Assembly (NCBI GenBank): GCA_019417325.1
Contig: DXVO01000025.1
Span: 1 to 64,000, forward strand
Length of the DNA: 64,000 bases
From: Parabacteroides sp.
Lineage (GTDB): Bacteria; Bacteroidota; Bacteroidia; Bacteroidales; Tannerellaceae
Direction: 5' to 3'
Shown: positions 26,597 to 36,900 of the stretch, one piece after another
Numbering within the stretch: the stretch's first letter is position 1
Layout of the letters: every line of letters starts with the position of its first letter
The notes under the pieces: generated by a model
What the model saw: only the letters and a program-made list of their open reading frames with translations
Told to the model about the DNA's origin: nothing
Databases searched by the model: none
Position numbers and translations under genes: made by a program

Positions 26597-28762
26597 TTAT
26601 TGGGTACAAATTGTTAATTCTTTTCCCTCTTTTAATTGATTATGAGAAATGAACCAACCGTTCACTCTTTTACCGCCATATGTAATTTTTGTTATTTTCC
26701 CGCCAGATACGTTCCCTTCTTTTTTCTTCACGATAGTAAATTTTGTATTGTCATTTAATGTAAAAATAACTTTGTCGAATAAAGGGACAGAGATAATATA
26801 TTCCGGATCAGCAGGAGAATATGTATATAGACCTATAGCATTAAATACATACCATGAAGACATTTCACCAGCATCATCCATTCCACTATAAGCCAATTTA
26901 TCCGCACCCATATCATAGAAACGATCCATAATACTGTCTAATACACTCTGAGCTTTCTCTTGTTTACCAATGAAATAATACATGTAAGGAACACTATGGT
27001 CCGGTTGATTTCCATGGCAATAATTTCCAATAAAACCAGTCATGTTATGTGCCTCATAACCTTTCCAAGGAATTGTAAATAAAGAATCCAGCTTTTGCTC
27101 AACAGCCTTCTTACTTGGATACAAAGCAATCATTCCTTTTGGATCATGTGGTGCAAAGAAAAGAGACTGCCAAGCATTTGCTTCCCGATACATATAGGCA
27201 TAATAAGGGTAATATGGATCAAAATCCTGAATCCAAGAACCGTTATCAATGCGACCACGCCAAAAGCCAGTACCAGAATCGAATAAATTTTTATAATTAG
27301 CTGAACGTTTCATCAACAGCTTGTAGTGTTCTTTATCGCCCAATTCCTTTGCCAATAGGGCTGTTGCATAATCGTCATAAGCATATTCAACAGTCTTGGT
27401 TACTGCAGCCTTATACTCGTCCCAAGTCGGCACATTAGTCGTATCTTTTTCCGCAATCCAACCTCTTTCGATATATTCATCCAAATAAGGCCGGCCTCCT
27501 TGCCCAGGAACAGTTGCATTATTCAACAATAGCTTATATGCACGCTCTAAATCAAAATTTTTAATTCCACGCAAATAACTTCCTGCAACAAAAGTCGAAG
27601 CATGATCACCATGAAAGAAAGTAGGCATATAACCTCCTCTTTTTTCTCCTTTATCAGTGATAGACTTGATTATGTCCACTGTAACATCTGGTGCAATCAT
27701 TCCTAACAAAATCAACTTATTGCGATAATCATCCCAGAAAGAAGGATCAGTATAATAACGGAAACCTCCATTAACCACATCCCCTTTCACATCCGTATAT
27801 TCACCATTTACATCACTACGTAAGGCCGGCCAAAGAAAAGAACGGTACAGGCAAGAATAAAAAATTCCTTTCTGACGTTCCGTACCTCCATTAACCATTA
27901 TTTTAGAAAGCAAATTTTCCCATGCCTGATCTGCTTCATTACGAACTTGATCAAAGTTTTTAGTAAGCATTTCTTTTTCCAGGTTCATTTTTGCATTCTT
28001 TATACTAACAAAAGAGAAACCTATCTTCAATTCCAACGGCTCGGAACCTTTACTATCAGTAAAATCAACAATGGACACAATATGCCTGCCATCTTGGATT
28101 TGTCTAATTTCTTTCACCTCATAATTCGACACAGCATAAAAAAACATCTTACCTTCACCGTTTTGATAACCAGTAAAAACATGATTATCTGTTTTCTGAA
28201 TCGCCCAATCGCCAACCCGGTTATTAGAACGAGTCATATCAGCCAATAATTTCTTATCGTCTCCCACCCGAAATGTATATTTATGATAAGCACAACGAAG
28301 CGTAGATGTCAATTCTGCATTAATGCCATAACGTTCAAGAAAGACTTGATAATACCCCGGATGAGCGGTTTCATTCGTATGACTGTAACCTGAACAATAA
28401 TCGCTAGGTTTAATTTCTCCTGTAACCGGAAGCATGGGGATATGAAGCAAATTCCAATGCCCTTTGTTTGTATGGGAAAATCCGTAAATAACCGTATCTT
28501 CATACTGATAACCTGCACCACTACGAAATTGGGTAACAGGACTTAACTGTACCATTGCGTTTGGAACAGAAGAACCGGGAAATACCTCTGCTCCCCATGT
28601 ACGTGCTTTCATTTTACGGATATACCCTAAATCTTCCGGTTCCCATAAAGTAGCCGTACCCAAAAGAGGATTTACATATTCAGTTAATCGCTTGTCTGCT
28701 TTACTTGTAGAAAAACAAAGTAAAGCTATTAAAACTGAAAAGATACATTTTTTCATAAACAC
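26597..28762 (-). CDS. GH92 exo-alpha-mannosidase
   Basis: A 721-residue calcium-dependent GH92 enzyme with a Sec signal peptide (cleavage near SKA-DK) and no lipobox, so periplasmic. Domain order is the N-terminal beta-sandwich then the (alpha/alpha)6 catalytic domain. Family marks: YVNPLLGT, GYMPTFFHGDHASTF, REANAWQS (E527, aligned by me with the catalytic acid), and GMDDAGEMSSWYVFNAIG (D630, aligned with the base). The +1-subsite motif, His-Glu in characterised alpha-1,2-mannosidases, reads Asn-Gln here (GNQPDH, Q586), suggesting another linkage. It would strip mannose from side chains after uptake. It follows GH76 by 15 bp and closes the main operon. The second ATG (M3) is an equally good start. 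Confidence 0.9.
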   Translation of the reverse strand: MFMKKCIFSVLIALLCFSTSKADKRLTEYVNPLLGTATLWEPEDLGYIRKMKARTWGAEVFPGSSVPNAMVQLSPVTQFRSGAGYQYEDTVIYGFSHTNKGHWNLLHIPMLPVTGEIKPSDYCSGYSHTNETAHPGYYQVFLERYGINAELTSTLRCAYHKYTFRVGDDKKLLADMTRSNNRVGDWAIQKTDNHVFTGYQNGEGKMFFYAVSNYEVKEIRQIQDGRHIVSIVDFTDSKGSEPLELKIGFSFVSIKNAKMNLEKEMLTKNFDQVRNEADQAWENLLSKIMVNGGTERQKGIFYSCLYRSFLWPALRSDVNGEYTDVKGDVVNGGFRYYTDPSFWDDYRNKLILLGMIAPDVTVDIIKSITDKGEKRGGYMPTFFHGDHASTFVAGSYLRGIKNFDLERAYKLLLNNATVPGQGGRPYLDEYIERGWIAEKDTTNVPTWDEYKAAVTKTVEYAYDDYATALLAKELGDKEHYKLLMKRSANYKNLFDSGTGFWRGRIDNGSWIQDFDPYYPYYAYMYREANAWQSLFFAPHDPKGMIALYPSKKAVEQKLDSLFTIPWKGYEAHNMTGFIGNYCHGNQPDHSVPYMYYFIGKQEKAQSVLDSIMDRFYDMGADKLAYSGMDDAGEMSSWYVFNAIGLYTYSPADPEYIISVPLFDKVIFTLNDNTKFTIVKKKEGNVSGGKITKITYGGKRVNGWFISHNQLKEGKELTICTQ

Positions 28763-28777
28763 AACTATTAAATCAGA

Positions 28778-29902
28778 TTAAAGTAATTCTTTATCTTCTA
28801 ATAAGGCAATTGCTTCAATAAGCATACACCCGCTCAATTGCTCAGTCAGCCCGGTAGATGCTCCCGGTTTTGTCCGCCAATCAGTACCAAAAAAAACGGA
28901 AGTTTTGTTCGTACCTTCTCCCCATAATGTTTCTGCATTATGTTTCAAAAACTGTATATATCGCTTCTTTGCGGCAATATCCAAACGGTCTTGCTGGATT
29001 AAATCAGTAAAATAACGGACGAATATACCTTTAAAAAGTCCTCCGTCACCATCACCTTCACTTTTCAAAATTGAGTTATCAACCAAACTACTAATTGTAT
29101 AATCTGCAGCCAATACCGCATCATTCAGATATGCTTTTTCATTCAGAATTTTATAGAGTTCAACTGCCGAGCCAATAAATGTTCCTTGATTATAAGTGAA
29201 TATCCACTCCTTCTTGATTTCTCCAGTATTACTGTCGATATTATCATAGACCATTCCATTATTACTGTTAAAAAGGGTACTTTTCTCCCAATTATATATT
29301 TTGAGTGCCCATTCCTTATTCGCTTCATCACCGAATTCCTGATACAAACGGGCTGCCAAAATACAAGCAGGTCCATTAGAGCAGGCGTTCTTACTGTTTT
29401 CCATCCCCTTTTTCCAAGTGATACCACCTCCTGCATTGTCGTTCCAGCCAACTTTAATATATTCCCAAATTTGTAAAGCTGCTTCTTTATATTTTGTATC
29501 TTTCGTTGCTTGATAGGCACGAAGGATTGCCAAAGCATTCCACTCCATATCATCATAGAAATCATTTCTGAATGTATTTCCATTTTTAATCTTCACACCT
29601 TCAAACCACTGGTCAAAATAAGCTTTATAAGCATTGTCACTTGTCCGCAGGTAAGCATCAATTAATACATCCAGAGCATGTGCCTGCGGCCAATAATGGA
29701 AGTCCAAATTCCCATTACTTCCATAATTAAAATATTTCCCGCTAGCATTCCAGAATGAACGTGTCAAAGCCGTACTACTACTGTCAGCTGCAGCATACCA
29801 ATCAATCACATTTTCTTCTTCTGGCTTAGGTTCCATGCCATCATCGTTACTGCAAGAAAAAAGAAAGGCTGACAAAGAGAATAAAAGAAAAATTTTTTTC
29901 AT
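28778..29902 (-). CDS. GH76 endo-alpha-1,6-mannanase, surface lipoprotein
   Basis: A 374-residue GH76 enzyme. The signal peptide ends at the lipobox FLFSC17, and the next residues SNDDGMEP are acidic, matching the Bacteroidetes surface lipoprotein export signal, so it should sit on the cell surface and cut mannan before import. The catalytic aspartate pair is D117-D118 in FYDDMEW; GGGITW and SNGPACILAARLY follow, as in family members. Its counterpart at 22777 shares the catalytic blocks but differs in signal. It is directly upstream of GH92 (15 bp) and 96 bp after the SusE-like genes, where a TATCTTTG box suggests an internal promoter. Confidence 0.92.
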   Translation of the reverse strand: MKKIFLLFSLSAFLFSCSNDDGMEPKPEEENVIDWYAAADSSSTALTRSFWNASGKYFNYGSNGNLDFHYWPQAHALDVLIDAYLRTSDNAYKAYFDQWFEGVKIKNGNTFRNDFYDDMEWNALAILRAYQATKDTKYKEAALQIWEYIKVGWNDNAGGGITWKKGMENSKNACSNGPACILAARLYQEFGDEANKEWALKIYNWEKSTLFNSNNGMVYDNIDSNTGEIKKEWIFTYNQGTFIGSAVELYKILNEKAYLNDAVLAADYTISSLVDNSILKSEGDGDGGLFKGIFVRYFTDLIQQDRLDIAAKKRYIQFLKHNAETLWGEGTNKTSVFFGTDWRTKPGASTGLTEQLSGCMLIEAIALLEDKELL

Positions 29903-29951
29903 GATATTGTTTTCTTATTAAAAAATTAAGAACTGGAAATTACAAGTTAAT

Positions 29952-29959
29952 CAAAGATA
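29952..29959 (-). promoter_or_regulatory. internal -7 box TATCTTTG before GH76-GH92
   Basis: Exact TAnnTTTG match on the minus strand, 50 bp before the GH76 start, in the only sizeable gap within the main operon. No -33 element at standard spacing. Confidence 0.4.
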
Positions 29960-29998
29960 CAACTCATAATTCCCAATTCTTAAATTATGAATAATGAA

Positions 29999-31144
29999 TT
30001 ATTTAACGATTGAATGAGTATAAGGCTGATCTGCTGTCAGATATATCGTATAAGTAGCAGGAACACCATCAAAATCACCCATTAATTTCCACTTGTTATC
30101 CCATTGCGTTACATTCGCACCAGTTAACAATTGCATATAGTAATAAGATTCCGGGCTGCTTGCCGTAGGACGGGAATCTGTTCCATTCAAAGTTCCCCAT
30201 TCCACTTCAGTCTCTTCATCAGCACCTCCGTTTTCTTTAATGAACATTCTGAATTTGTAACGTTCATCTCTACCCCAACTTTCCTGTTGGAATTCAACTG
30301 TCGCTACAGTTTGAAATACTCCATAACCAATATATGGCAAATCAAACAGGATTTCACCTTTCGGAGAGAAATAAAAACCGATTCTTGTGACTAAAGTATA
30401 TGAGCAGGCTCCAGTATTGAAATCAAGCGTTATTCTATAAATACCGTCAGTAGCAACAGTAGATGTACCATTTTCCTTAATAAGACCGTCAGCCGTATAG
30501 AATTGTCTCGGAGTACCGGATGTTGCATCTGTAAAATAGTAAGCCTTTCCTGCCGCCAACTTCGTATAAACCTCAAATTCTCCATTCGCTACAGCTTTCA
30601 TCTTATGAGCTTTTGACAAATCAGCTCCTCCTTCAGAAGCTTCCCCTGTGACAAAAACATCAATAGGAACATCAGCAAAACCAGCCAAACGGGTAACAGT
30701 TATCGTATTTTCCTGACCGGCTTTTTGAGCTTGTGTCCCTTTAGACGAAAAGACAGTCCATTTGAAAGAGCCTGTTTCAGAAGCCGCAATACCCATCATC
30801 CCTGCAATCTTATTTAATTGTTTATGAGTAATACTTGCATGATTCTCAAATCCATTATTGTCTGAGGCTGTTATATAAACCGGATTGGAAAAATCTCCAT
30901 CCATTTTATCAAAAGCAACTTGATAAATGACTGTTCCGGCAACTTCTGCATCTACATAGGCCCATTCGAAATAAACACTCGCCGACGCTGATGCTTCCAG
31001 CACGACAGATTTTCCATCTGCAGGCTCCGCAAAAGTGTCTACAGCAGCCAAACGAGTATCTGTTTTTCCCATATTGTCATCACATCCCATAAATACCAGT
31101 ATAAAAGAAGTGACAAACATTAATTTTGTGAATATCATTTTCAT
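29999..31144 (-). CDS. SusE/SusF-like surface glycan-binding lipoprotein (distal copy)
   Basis: A 381-residue lipoprotein (VFMGC21 followed by DDN, a surface-export signature). The N-terminal ~130 residues are an Ig-like SusE domain, then starch-binding-like beta modules (VFVTGEASEGG..., RIGFYFSPKGEI). It is a clear paralogue of the next gene upstream: both share DNNG..NHA.ITHKQLNKIA and TRLAGFA.VP at the same positions. Such proteins hold glycan at the surface and are not enzymes. The C-terminal module differs most from its paralogue, as expected if the two bind different parts of the mannan. Confidence 0.85.
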   Translation of the reverse strand: MKMIFTKLMFVTSFILVFMGCDDNMGKTDTRLAAVDTFAEPADGKSVVLEASASASVYFEWAYVDAEVAGTVIYQVAFDKMDGDFSNPVYITASDNNGFENHASITHKQLNKIAGMMGIAASETGSFKWTVFSSKGTQAQKAGQENTITVTRLAGFADVPIDVFVTGEASEGGADLSKAHKMKAVANGEFEVYTKLAAGKAYYFTDATSGTPRQFYTADGLIKENGTSTVATDGIYRITLDFNTGACSYTLVTRIGFYFSPKGEILFDLPYIGYGVFQTVATVEFQQESWGRDERYKFRMFIKENGGADEETEVEWGTLNGTDSRPTASSPESYYYMQLLTGANVTQWDNKWKLMGDFDGVPATYTIYLTADQPYTHSIVK

Positions 31145-31156
31145 AAGACTTCTTTT

Positions 31157-32281
31157 TTATTTGATTACTAAACTGTGGGTATAATCACTTTCCGGATTCA
31201 ATGAGAATGTAACATCATAAGCCTGTCCGTTCCAACCATTGGTAGACGGTGTTTTCCAGACTTCATTATTTGTCCATTGCTCAACATTTGTCTTCTCGGT
31301 CATGAAATAATATTCATCGTTACCTGTAGGTTTGCTATCATTAGTGATTGCAGCCCTCCATTCCGTTTCACCTTCTGAGCTTTCCATCCGGAATTTATAA
31401 CGGTCATCTGTATTATCATTACCTTCCGGAATTCCGGAAATTGTATAATTACTAATAGCCCAAACACCCAAACCTTGATAATCCAGTTCGATTTCTTTTT
31501 GAGACCAATTCAGGAACCATTTAACTTTAGTAACCTCTTTTGATGTAAATGAACCGGCATTAAAATCTATGTAATATTTGTAGATACCGGTTTGGGTAGC
31601 TGTAGTTGTTCCTCCTTCAACCAGTTTATCACCACTTAAAGAGAATTCTAACGGAGTTCCAGATGTAGCACTGACAAATTTAAACGCTTTGCCTTCAGTC
31701 AACTTCATATAAATTTCGAACTCACCTTCTGCCACTTTCCTCATGATCATGGCTTTTTCTAATTTATCTCCAACTTCAGTTGCTTCTCCTGTGATATATA
31801 ATTGGCTAGGCACCTCTGCAAAACCTGCGAGACGAGTGAGTGTCAATGTCCGTTCTTGCTCCGCTTTTACCGGATTAATTCCTTTGGAAGCCCAAACCGT
31901 CCATTTTAATGTGCCCTGAGCAGCAGATTCTATCCCAGCTTCAGCTGCAATCTTATTCAACTGTTTATGCGTAATAGTAGCATGATTGTCTGCGCCATTA
32001 TTATCCGCTGTAATAACAGATATCGGCTCTGAAAAGTCTCCATCTGCTTTATCAAATATAACTTCATATAATACTCCACCACCATCTTCTGATAAAGATG
32101 GTTCCCATTCGAAATATAAGGATGCAGAAGCGGATGATTGTAAAATAACAGCTTTACCATTGTCCGGTTCATATAACGATTTAACGGCCGTTACACCCAA
32201 ATGCCTTACTTCTCCGTCACTGCTACATGCAGCAAAAGCCAGGAAGAAACCAAAAAGCATCATATATTTTATCGCTTTCAT
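31157..32281 (-). CDS. SusE-like surface glycan-binding lipoprotein (proximal copy)
   Basis: A 374-residue lipoprotein (AFAAC19 followed by SSDGE, surface-export type). It has the same build as its neighbour: N-terminal SusE domain, then beta modules with YITGEATEVGDKLEKA and KWFLNWSQKEIELDYQG. It lies 38 bp after SusD and 12 bp before its paralogue, the standard SusC-SusD-SusE-SusF order. Predicted to bind alpha-mannan oligosaccharides at the surface near the SusC/SusD complex; the ligand is inferred from the linked GH76, GH92 and GH125 genes. Confidence 0.85.
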   Translation of the reverse strand: MKAIKYMMLFGFFLAFAACSSDGEVRHLGVTAVKSLYEPDNGKAVILQSSASASLYFEWEPSLSEDGGGVLYEVIFDKADGDFSEPISVITADNNGADNHATITHKQLNKIAAEAGIESAAQGTLKWTVWASKGINPVKAEQERTLTLTRLAGFAEVPSQLYITGEATEVGDKLEKAMIMRKVAEGEFEIYMKLTEGKAFKFVSATSGTPLEFSLSGDKLVEGGTTTATQTGIYKYYIDFNAGSFTSKEVTKVKWFLNWSQKEIELDYQGLGVWAISNYTISGIPEGNDNTDDRYKFRMESSEGETEWRAAITNDSKPTGNDEYYFMTEKTNVEQWTNNEVWKTPSTNGWNGQAYDVTFSLNPESDYTHSLVIK

Positions 32282-32319
32282 ATCTTTTTATTTTTGGACT
32301 TAAAAAACGTCTAACTTAA

Positions 32320-33942
32320 TTAATATCCCGGATTTTGAGTCAGACTCTTGTTGATGTCTCTCTGTGACTGAGGTATTGCGAACAAGTAATCTCTATCCTT
32401 ATTAAAAGTTCTCTTATCCAGTTGAATATACTGCGTATTATTTGCTGCAAACTTAGCTCCACGAGGATTTCCATTCAATACAGTTTCAATAGTCTTCCAA
32501 CGGCGAATATCGTAAAGTCGTAATCCTTCAATCGCTAACTCACAACGGCGTTCACGGCGGACAATCGTTTGCATATCTCCAGATGTCGGATAATTCAAAG
32601 CGGAAGCATCAGTGAAACCTGCACGTTCTCTGATCGGACGAATGGTTTTGTTCCAAATGGTTTCGTTCATTTCACCCAGTTCCGTTTTTGCTTCTGCATA
32701 CATCAATAAAACATCTGCATAACGCATCAATATCAGATTTAAACCAGAAGCTAACCCTTCCGGAGCAGTCGGATCAAACCATTTACGAAGATAATAGCCT
32801 GTTCCTGTAGCATTCTGTCCAGGACCTGCATATTCATCCAAATTTGCTGCTCCTGCATCTGCAGAAGAGCCAGGTTTGATGTAAATTGTAGAAGTTTTAC
32901 CATTACCGTCTTTCCATTTATAGCCATGATAAACGACTGTTGCCTGCAACCTCGGGTCTCTGTTTATATAAGGATCATCTTCTTTATAACCAGAGCCATC
33001 CTCATTGATAGATTTACCATTTTTCATGATGTAATCGTCAACCAATTCCTGTGTAGGAGCAAAACCGTTTACACGTCCACCCACAGATAAGGGAATACCA
33101 TCATACATTTCACTCCAGGTTCTCAAATTCAACAAATAACCCATATCTAAGATCACTTCACTATTATATTCGTTCTCCGGCAAGAATAAGCCTTCATAAC
33201 TTGAAAATAAAGCATATTCTCCATATTCTCCACCTATGATTTTCTCACAGATAGATGCAACATTTTGCCAATCATTTTCATATAAATAGGTACGTGCTAA
33301 TAAAGTCATAGCTGCTCCCTTAGTAATTCGTCCATTATCTGATTCTGCGTATTCCTGTTTTGTCGGCAATGTGCTAACAATATCATTCAATTCATTACGG
33401 ACAAACTTAATAACATCAGCTTTCGGTGAACGGGCAATTGTATTAGCTTCTTCAATCGTTAATGCATAGTCAAACAAAGGAACATCACCATAATTATTAG
33501 CCAGACGGAAATACAGATAAGCGCGAATAAAACGTATTTCTGCTTTCATCCGGTTTTTCAACGTCTCATCCATATTAGGGACACGGTCCACATTTTCCAA
33601 AAAAGTATGGCATGTTTTGATACCTTCATAGCATTTCTGCCAATCTTCTGAAAAACGTTTTAAAGCCGCGTTAGCTTGTCCTGAAGTGATAAGCTTTTCA
33701 TCCGTACTGCCACGTCCTTCATATAAATTATCCGATAACCGTTCATCTGCAAAGAAATAACCAGAACTCATCATTTGACTATAAGCCATACTCAATACAG
33801 AAGAAGCCTTTGCTTCGGAAGTCCAATAATTCAAATCTGTAAACTTATTGGTCGGAGCCAAATCCAGATCATTACAGGATATAAATGATCCCAGCACTAT
33901 ACATGCTATACCTGCGCTATATTTAAGAAAATTTATTTTCAT
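32320..33942 (-). CDS. SusD/RagB-family glycan-binding lipoprotein
   Basis: A 540-residue SusD-family lipoprotein, lipobox FISC23 followed by NDLDLAPTNKFTDLNYW. SusD forms the lid of the SusC transporter and captures oligosaccharide. Visible family marks: the N-terminal TPR helices (EIRFIRAYLYFRLANNYGDVPL), LILMRYADVLLMYAEAKTELGE, and the RRERRCELAIEGLRLYDIRRW motif near the C-terminus. It lies 16 bp after SusC, so they are cotranscribed. Its high divergence from starch SusD is normal; specificity for alpha-mannan is inferred from the locus. Confidence 0.93.
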   Translation of the reverse strand: MKINFLKYSAGIACIVLGSFISCNDLDLAPTNKFTDLNYWTSEAKASSVLSMAYSQMMSSGYFFADERLSDNLYEGRGSTDEKLITSGQANAALKRFSEDWQKCYEGIKTCHTFLENVDRVPNMDETLKNRMKAEIRFIRAYLYFRLANNYGDVPLFDYALTIEEANTIARSPKADVIKFVRNELNDIVSTLPTKQEYAESDNGRITKGAAMTLLARTYLYENDWQNVASICEKIIGGEYGEYALFSSYEGLFLPENEYNSEVILDMGYLLNLRTWSEMYDGIPLSVGGRVNGFAPTQELVDDYIMKNGKSINEDGSGYKEDDPYINRDPRLQATVVYHGYKWKDGNGKTSTIYIKPGSSADAGAANLDEYAGPGQNATGTGYYLRKWFDPTAPEGLASGLNLILMRYADVLLMYAEAKTELGEMNETIWNKTIRPIRERAGFTDASALNYPTSGDMQTIVRRERRCELAIEGLRLYDIRRWKTIETVLNGNPRGAKFAANNTQYIQLDKRTFNKDRDYLFAIPQSQRDINKSLTQNPGY

Positions 33943-33958
33943 AATTTAAGTATGTATA

Positions 33959-36900
33959 TTAAAATTCTACATCCAATCCAAATCCGTAATATGTAAGTGT
34001 CGGATAGTTACGTCCGCTGTTTGCACCAATGCCGCCAATACCACCCATGTCGCTTCCGAATTCAGAAGATTCCGGATCAATAAATGAGTTTTTAGTGAAT
34101 GTCAATGGATTTTCTGTATTTAGACTGACGCGTAGTTTTTGTACACCGAATTTCTGGGTTAATGCCTTCGGCAAAGTATATCCAATCTGAATGTTCTTAA
34201 CTCGCAAATAAGCTGCATTCAACAAATAAATATCAGAACCAGCCATACCCCAGTTGTTTGTAGAAGAAGAAGAACCCGGAGCAACCAAACGTGGCCAACG
34301 GGCATCCGGATTTGTCGGAGTCCAGAAATCCAATTGATGTTCATAAATACAATATGAATAATTGGAATGGAACGGTTCTATCAACTCCCCACGCAAATAC
34401 ATGGAACGTTTACCTACACCTTGAAGCATCACATTCAGATCAAAGCCTTTCCATACCAAATTATAGGTAAAGCCGAACGTATAACGAGGAAATGCATTTC
34501 CCAGTACTACACGGTCTTTTTCATCAATAACATCGTCACCATTTTGATTAACATATTTCACATCACCAGGTTGTACGGAAGCACCTACGGGCAATGCACT
34601 ATTTGCAATTTCATCATAGCTCTGAAATACTCCATCCGTTTTATATCCGAAATATGAACCTAAAGCCTCTCCTTCACGAATCAATTTGTATAATTGATCG
34701 TTCTGGTCAATACGTTCTTTTCCACCAAAATCGACCACTTTGTTCTTTGAGTCTGAAATATTAAAATTAAAGTTGTGATGGAAATCTCCAGAATTTAACT
34801 TATAGTTGATCGTTACTTCCCAACCTCTGTTTCTCATTTCACCTGCATTTTCTTTAGCAGCAGCTCCACCATAAATAGACGATACTTCCGGCGTCAGTAA
34901 TATATTTGAGGTTTTCTTATCAAAATAATCAACTGATAAAAATAAATTTCCGTTCAAAAATGTTGCATCTGCACCGATATTAAAGTTAGCTGATTTTTCC
35001 CATGTCAAGAATGCATTACCATCAGTGTAGCTGGTTCCGGGAACAGATATGCCATTAAACACATAACCATTATTATTCATTTGATAGACTGTCTGGTAAG
35101 AATAATTGTCTACATTCTGATTACCCAATACACCATACGAAGCTCTCAGTTTAAGGTCTCCAATATTATTCTTATAGGTATCCATAAAACCTTCTTCCGA
35201 TAAACGCCAACCGGCAGAGAACGAAGGGAAGAATCCCCAACGTTGGTCTTTTGCAAACTTGGATGAACCGTCATAACGGAAAGATACATCACCATAATAC
35301 TTATCACTGTAATTATAACCAATGCGGCCGAATAAAGAAGTGATACTTGTCTGGTCTGTATCGTTATTCGAGTTCTTATTATCTTTATTCTGGATTGATT
35401 CATCTGTTGTCGGCAATCCCAGATCTTCATCTGTATATTCCCACGCTATACGGCTTGCCTGCTTGGTATAAGACTCATTTGAAACACCTAACAATGCGCT
35501 AACATTATGGACATTATTAAATGTGCGATTGAAGTCCAATAGAAATTGTGTACTTAAAGTATAACGTTTTTCATTATAATCTTCAGTCATTGTATTAGAA
35601 TGCATATACAGTACCGGATTTTCTAAATCGGCAGAAGAATACAATGGCACTTTTTTATCACGACGAAAACGATGATGCTGAGTCAAATCCAAACCGACTA
35701 AACCGGTAGCTTTCAAACCATCAATAATCTTAAAGTCAAGATTCATGCTCCCGATAAAGTTATCTTCGTCTTTCCTCTCATAACCGCCTTCCTGCAACAA
35801 AGCCAATGGATTGTCATCACCAACTACATCATTTACCAAATACTTACCGTCTTCCATAAATTTATAATAGTAATAAGAAGGAACACGAGATGAATTGATA
35901 ATCGTATTTCCTGTACCACCTGCTACAGTTTTGTCTTTACGACGATTATAAGCCATCAAAGAGGTTAATTTAAAACGACCGTATTCCGCACTTAAATTAC
36001 TACGGAAGTTATAACGTTCCATTCCGAATCCACCTTGAAAATTACTACCTTGATTATAGTAACTGGCAGATACCATATAAGTTACATTCTCACCACCTCC
36101 GGATACATTCAAATTGTAGTTTTGTTGCAGACCCGATTTTATAATTTGGTCATATAACCATTCTTCCTCATTACGATGATCATACAAATCACGGATATCA
36201 GAAGGAGTAAACTGAGGTGAACTACCAACATTCATGTTTGCCTGGTTTCTCAACATCGCATTCTGCCAACCTTCAACCGGAGAAAACAGGATATGTGGAT
36301 CCTGAATACCAACCTGTCCATTAAATGAGACAACTGGTTTGCTACCTTTAGAACCTTTTTTCGTCGTTACTAAAATAACTCCATTTGCAGAACGGGACCC
36401 ATAAATGGCGGCACTACCTGCATCTTTCAAGACAGACACATTATCAATGTCATTCGGGTTTAAGTTGTTCAAAGTTGAAGAACTTGAAACCAAACCATCA
36501 ATAACAATCAAAGGGTCATTATTTCCCATCGTACTGACACCACGAATGTTGATATTCATGCTATTGTCATTTGGATTCGCATTTTTACTTTGGATGATAA
36601 GATTGGCAGACGCCCCCTGCAAAGCTTGAGTTGCGTTCGTCACAGGCCGGTTTTCAAAAACTTCACTGTTTACCTGGTCTACAGAACCGGTAATACTTTT
36701 ACGGGAACGGGTTCCATAACCGACAACAACAACTTCATCTATCATCTTCGTATCTTCTTTTAAGATGATGTTATATGCAGTTTGCTTGCCAACGTTAATA
36801 TCCTGAGTTAAATATCCGATATAGGAAACTTGGAGTATAGCTTTCTCCGGAACATTTGTTAATGTAAAATTTCCATCGAGGTCTGTCATTGTTCCGTTAG

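Noticed and set aside
27001..27010. Gln586 of GH92 as loss of the catalytic acid, implying a mannose-phosphate uncapping enzyme
   Set aside because: By family alignment the acid falls at E527 in REANAWQ, which is retained; Q586 is a subsite residue.
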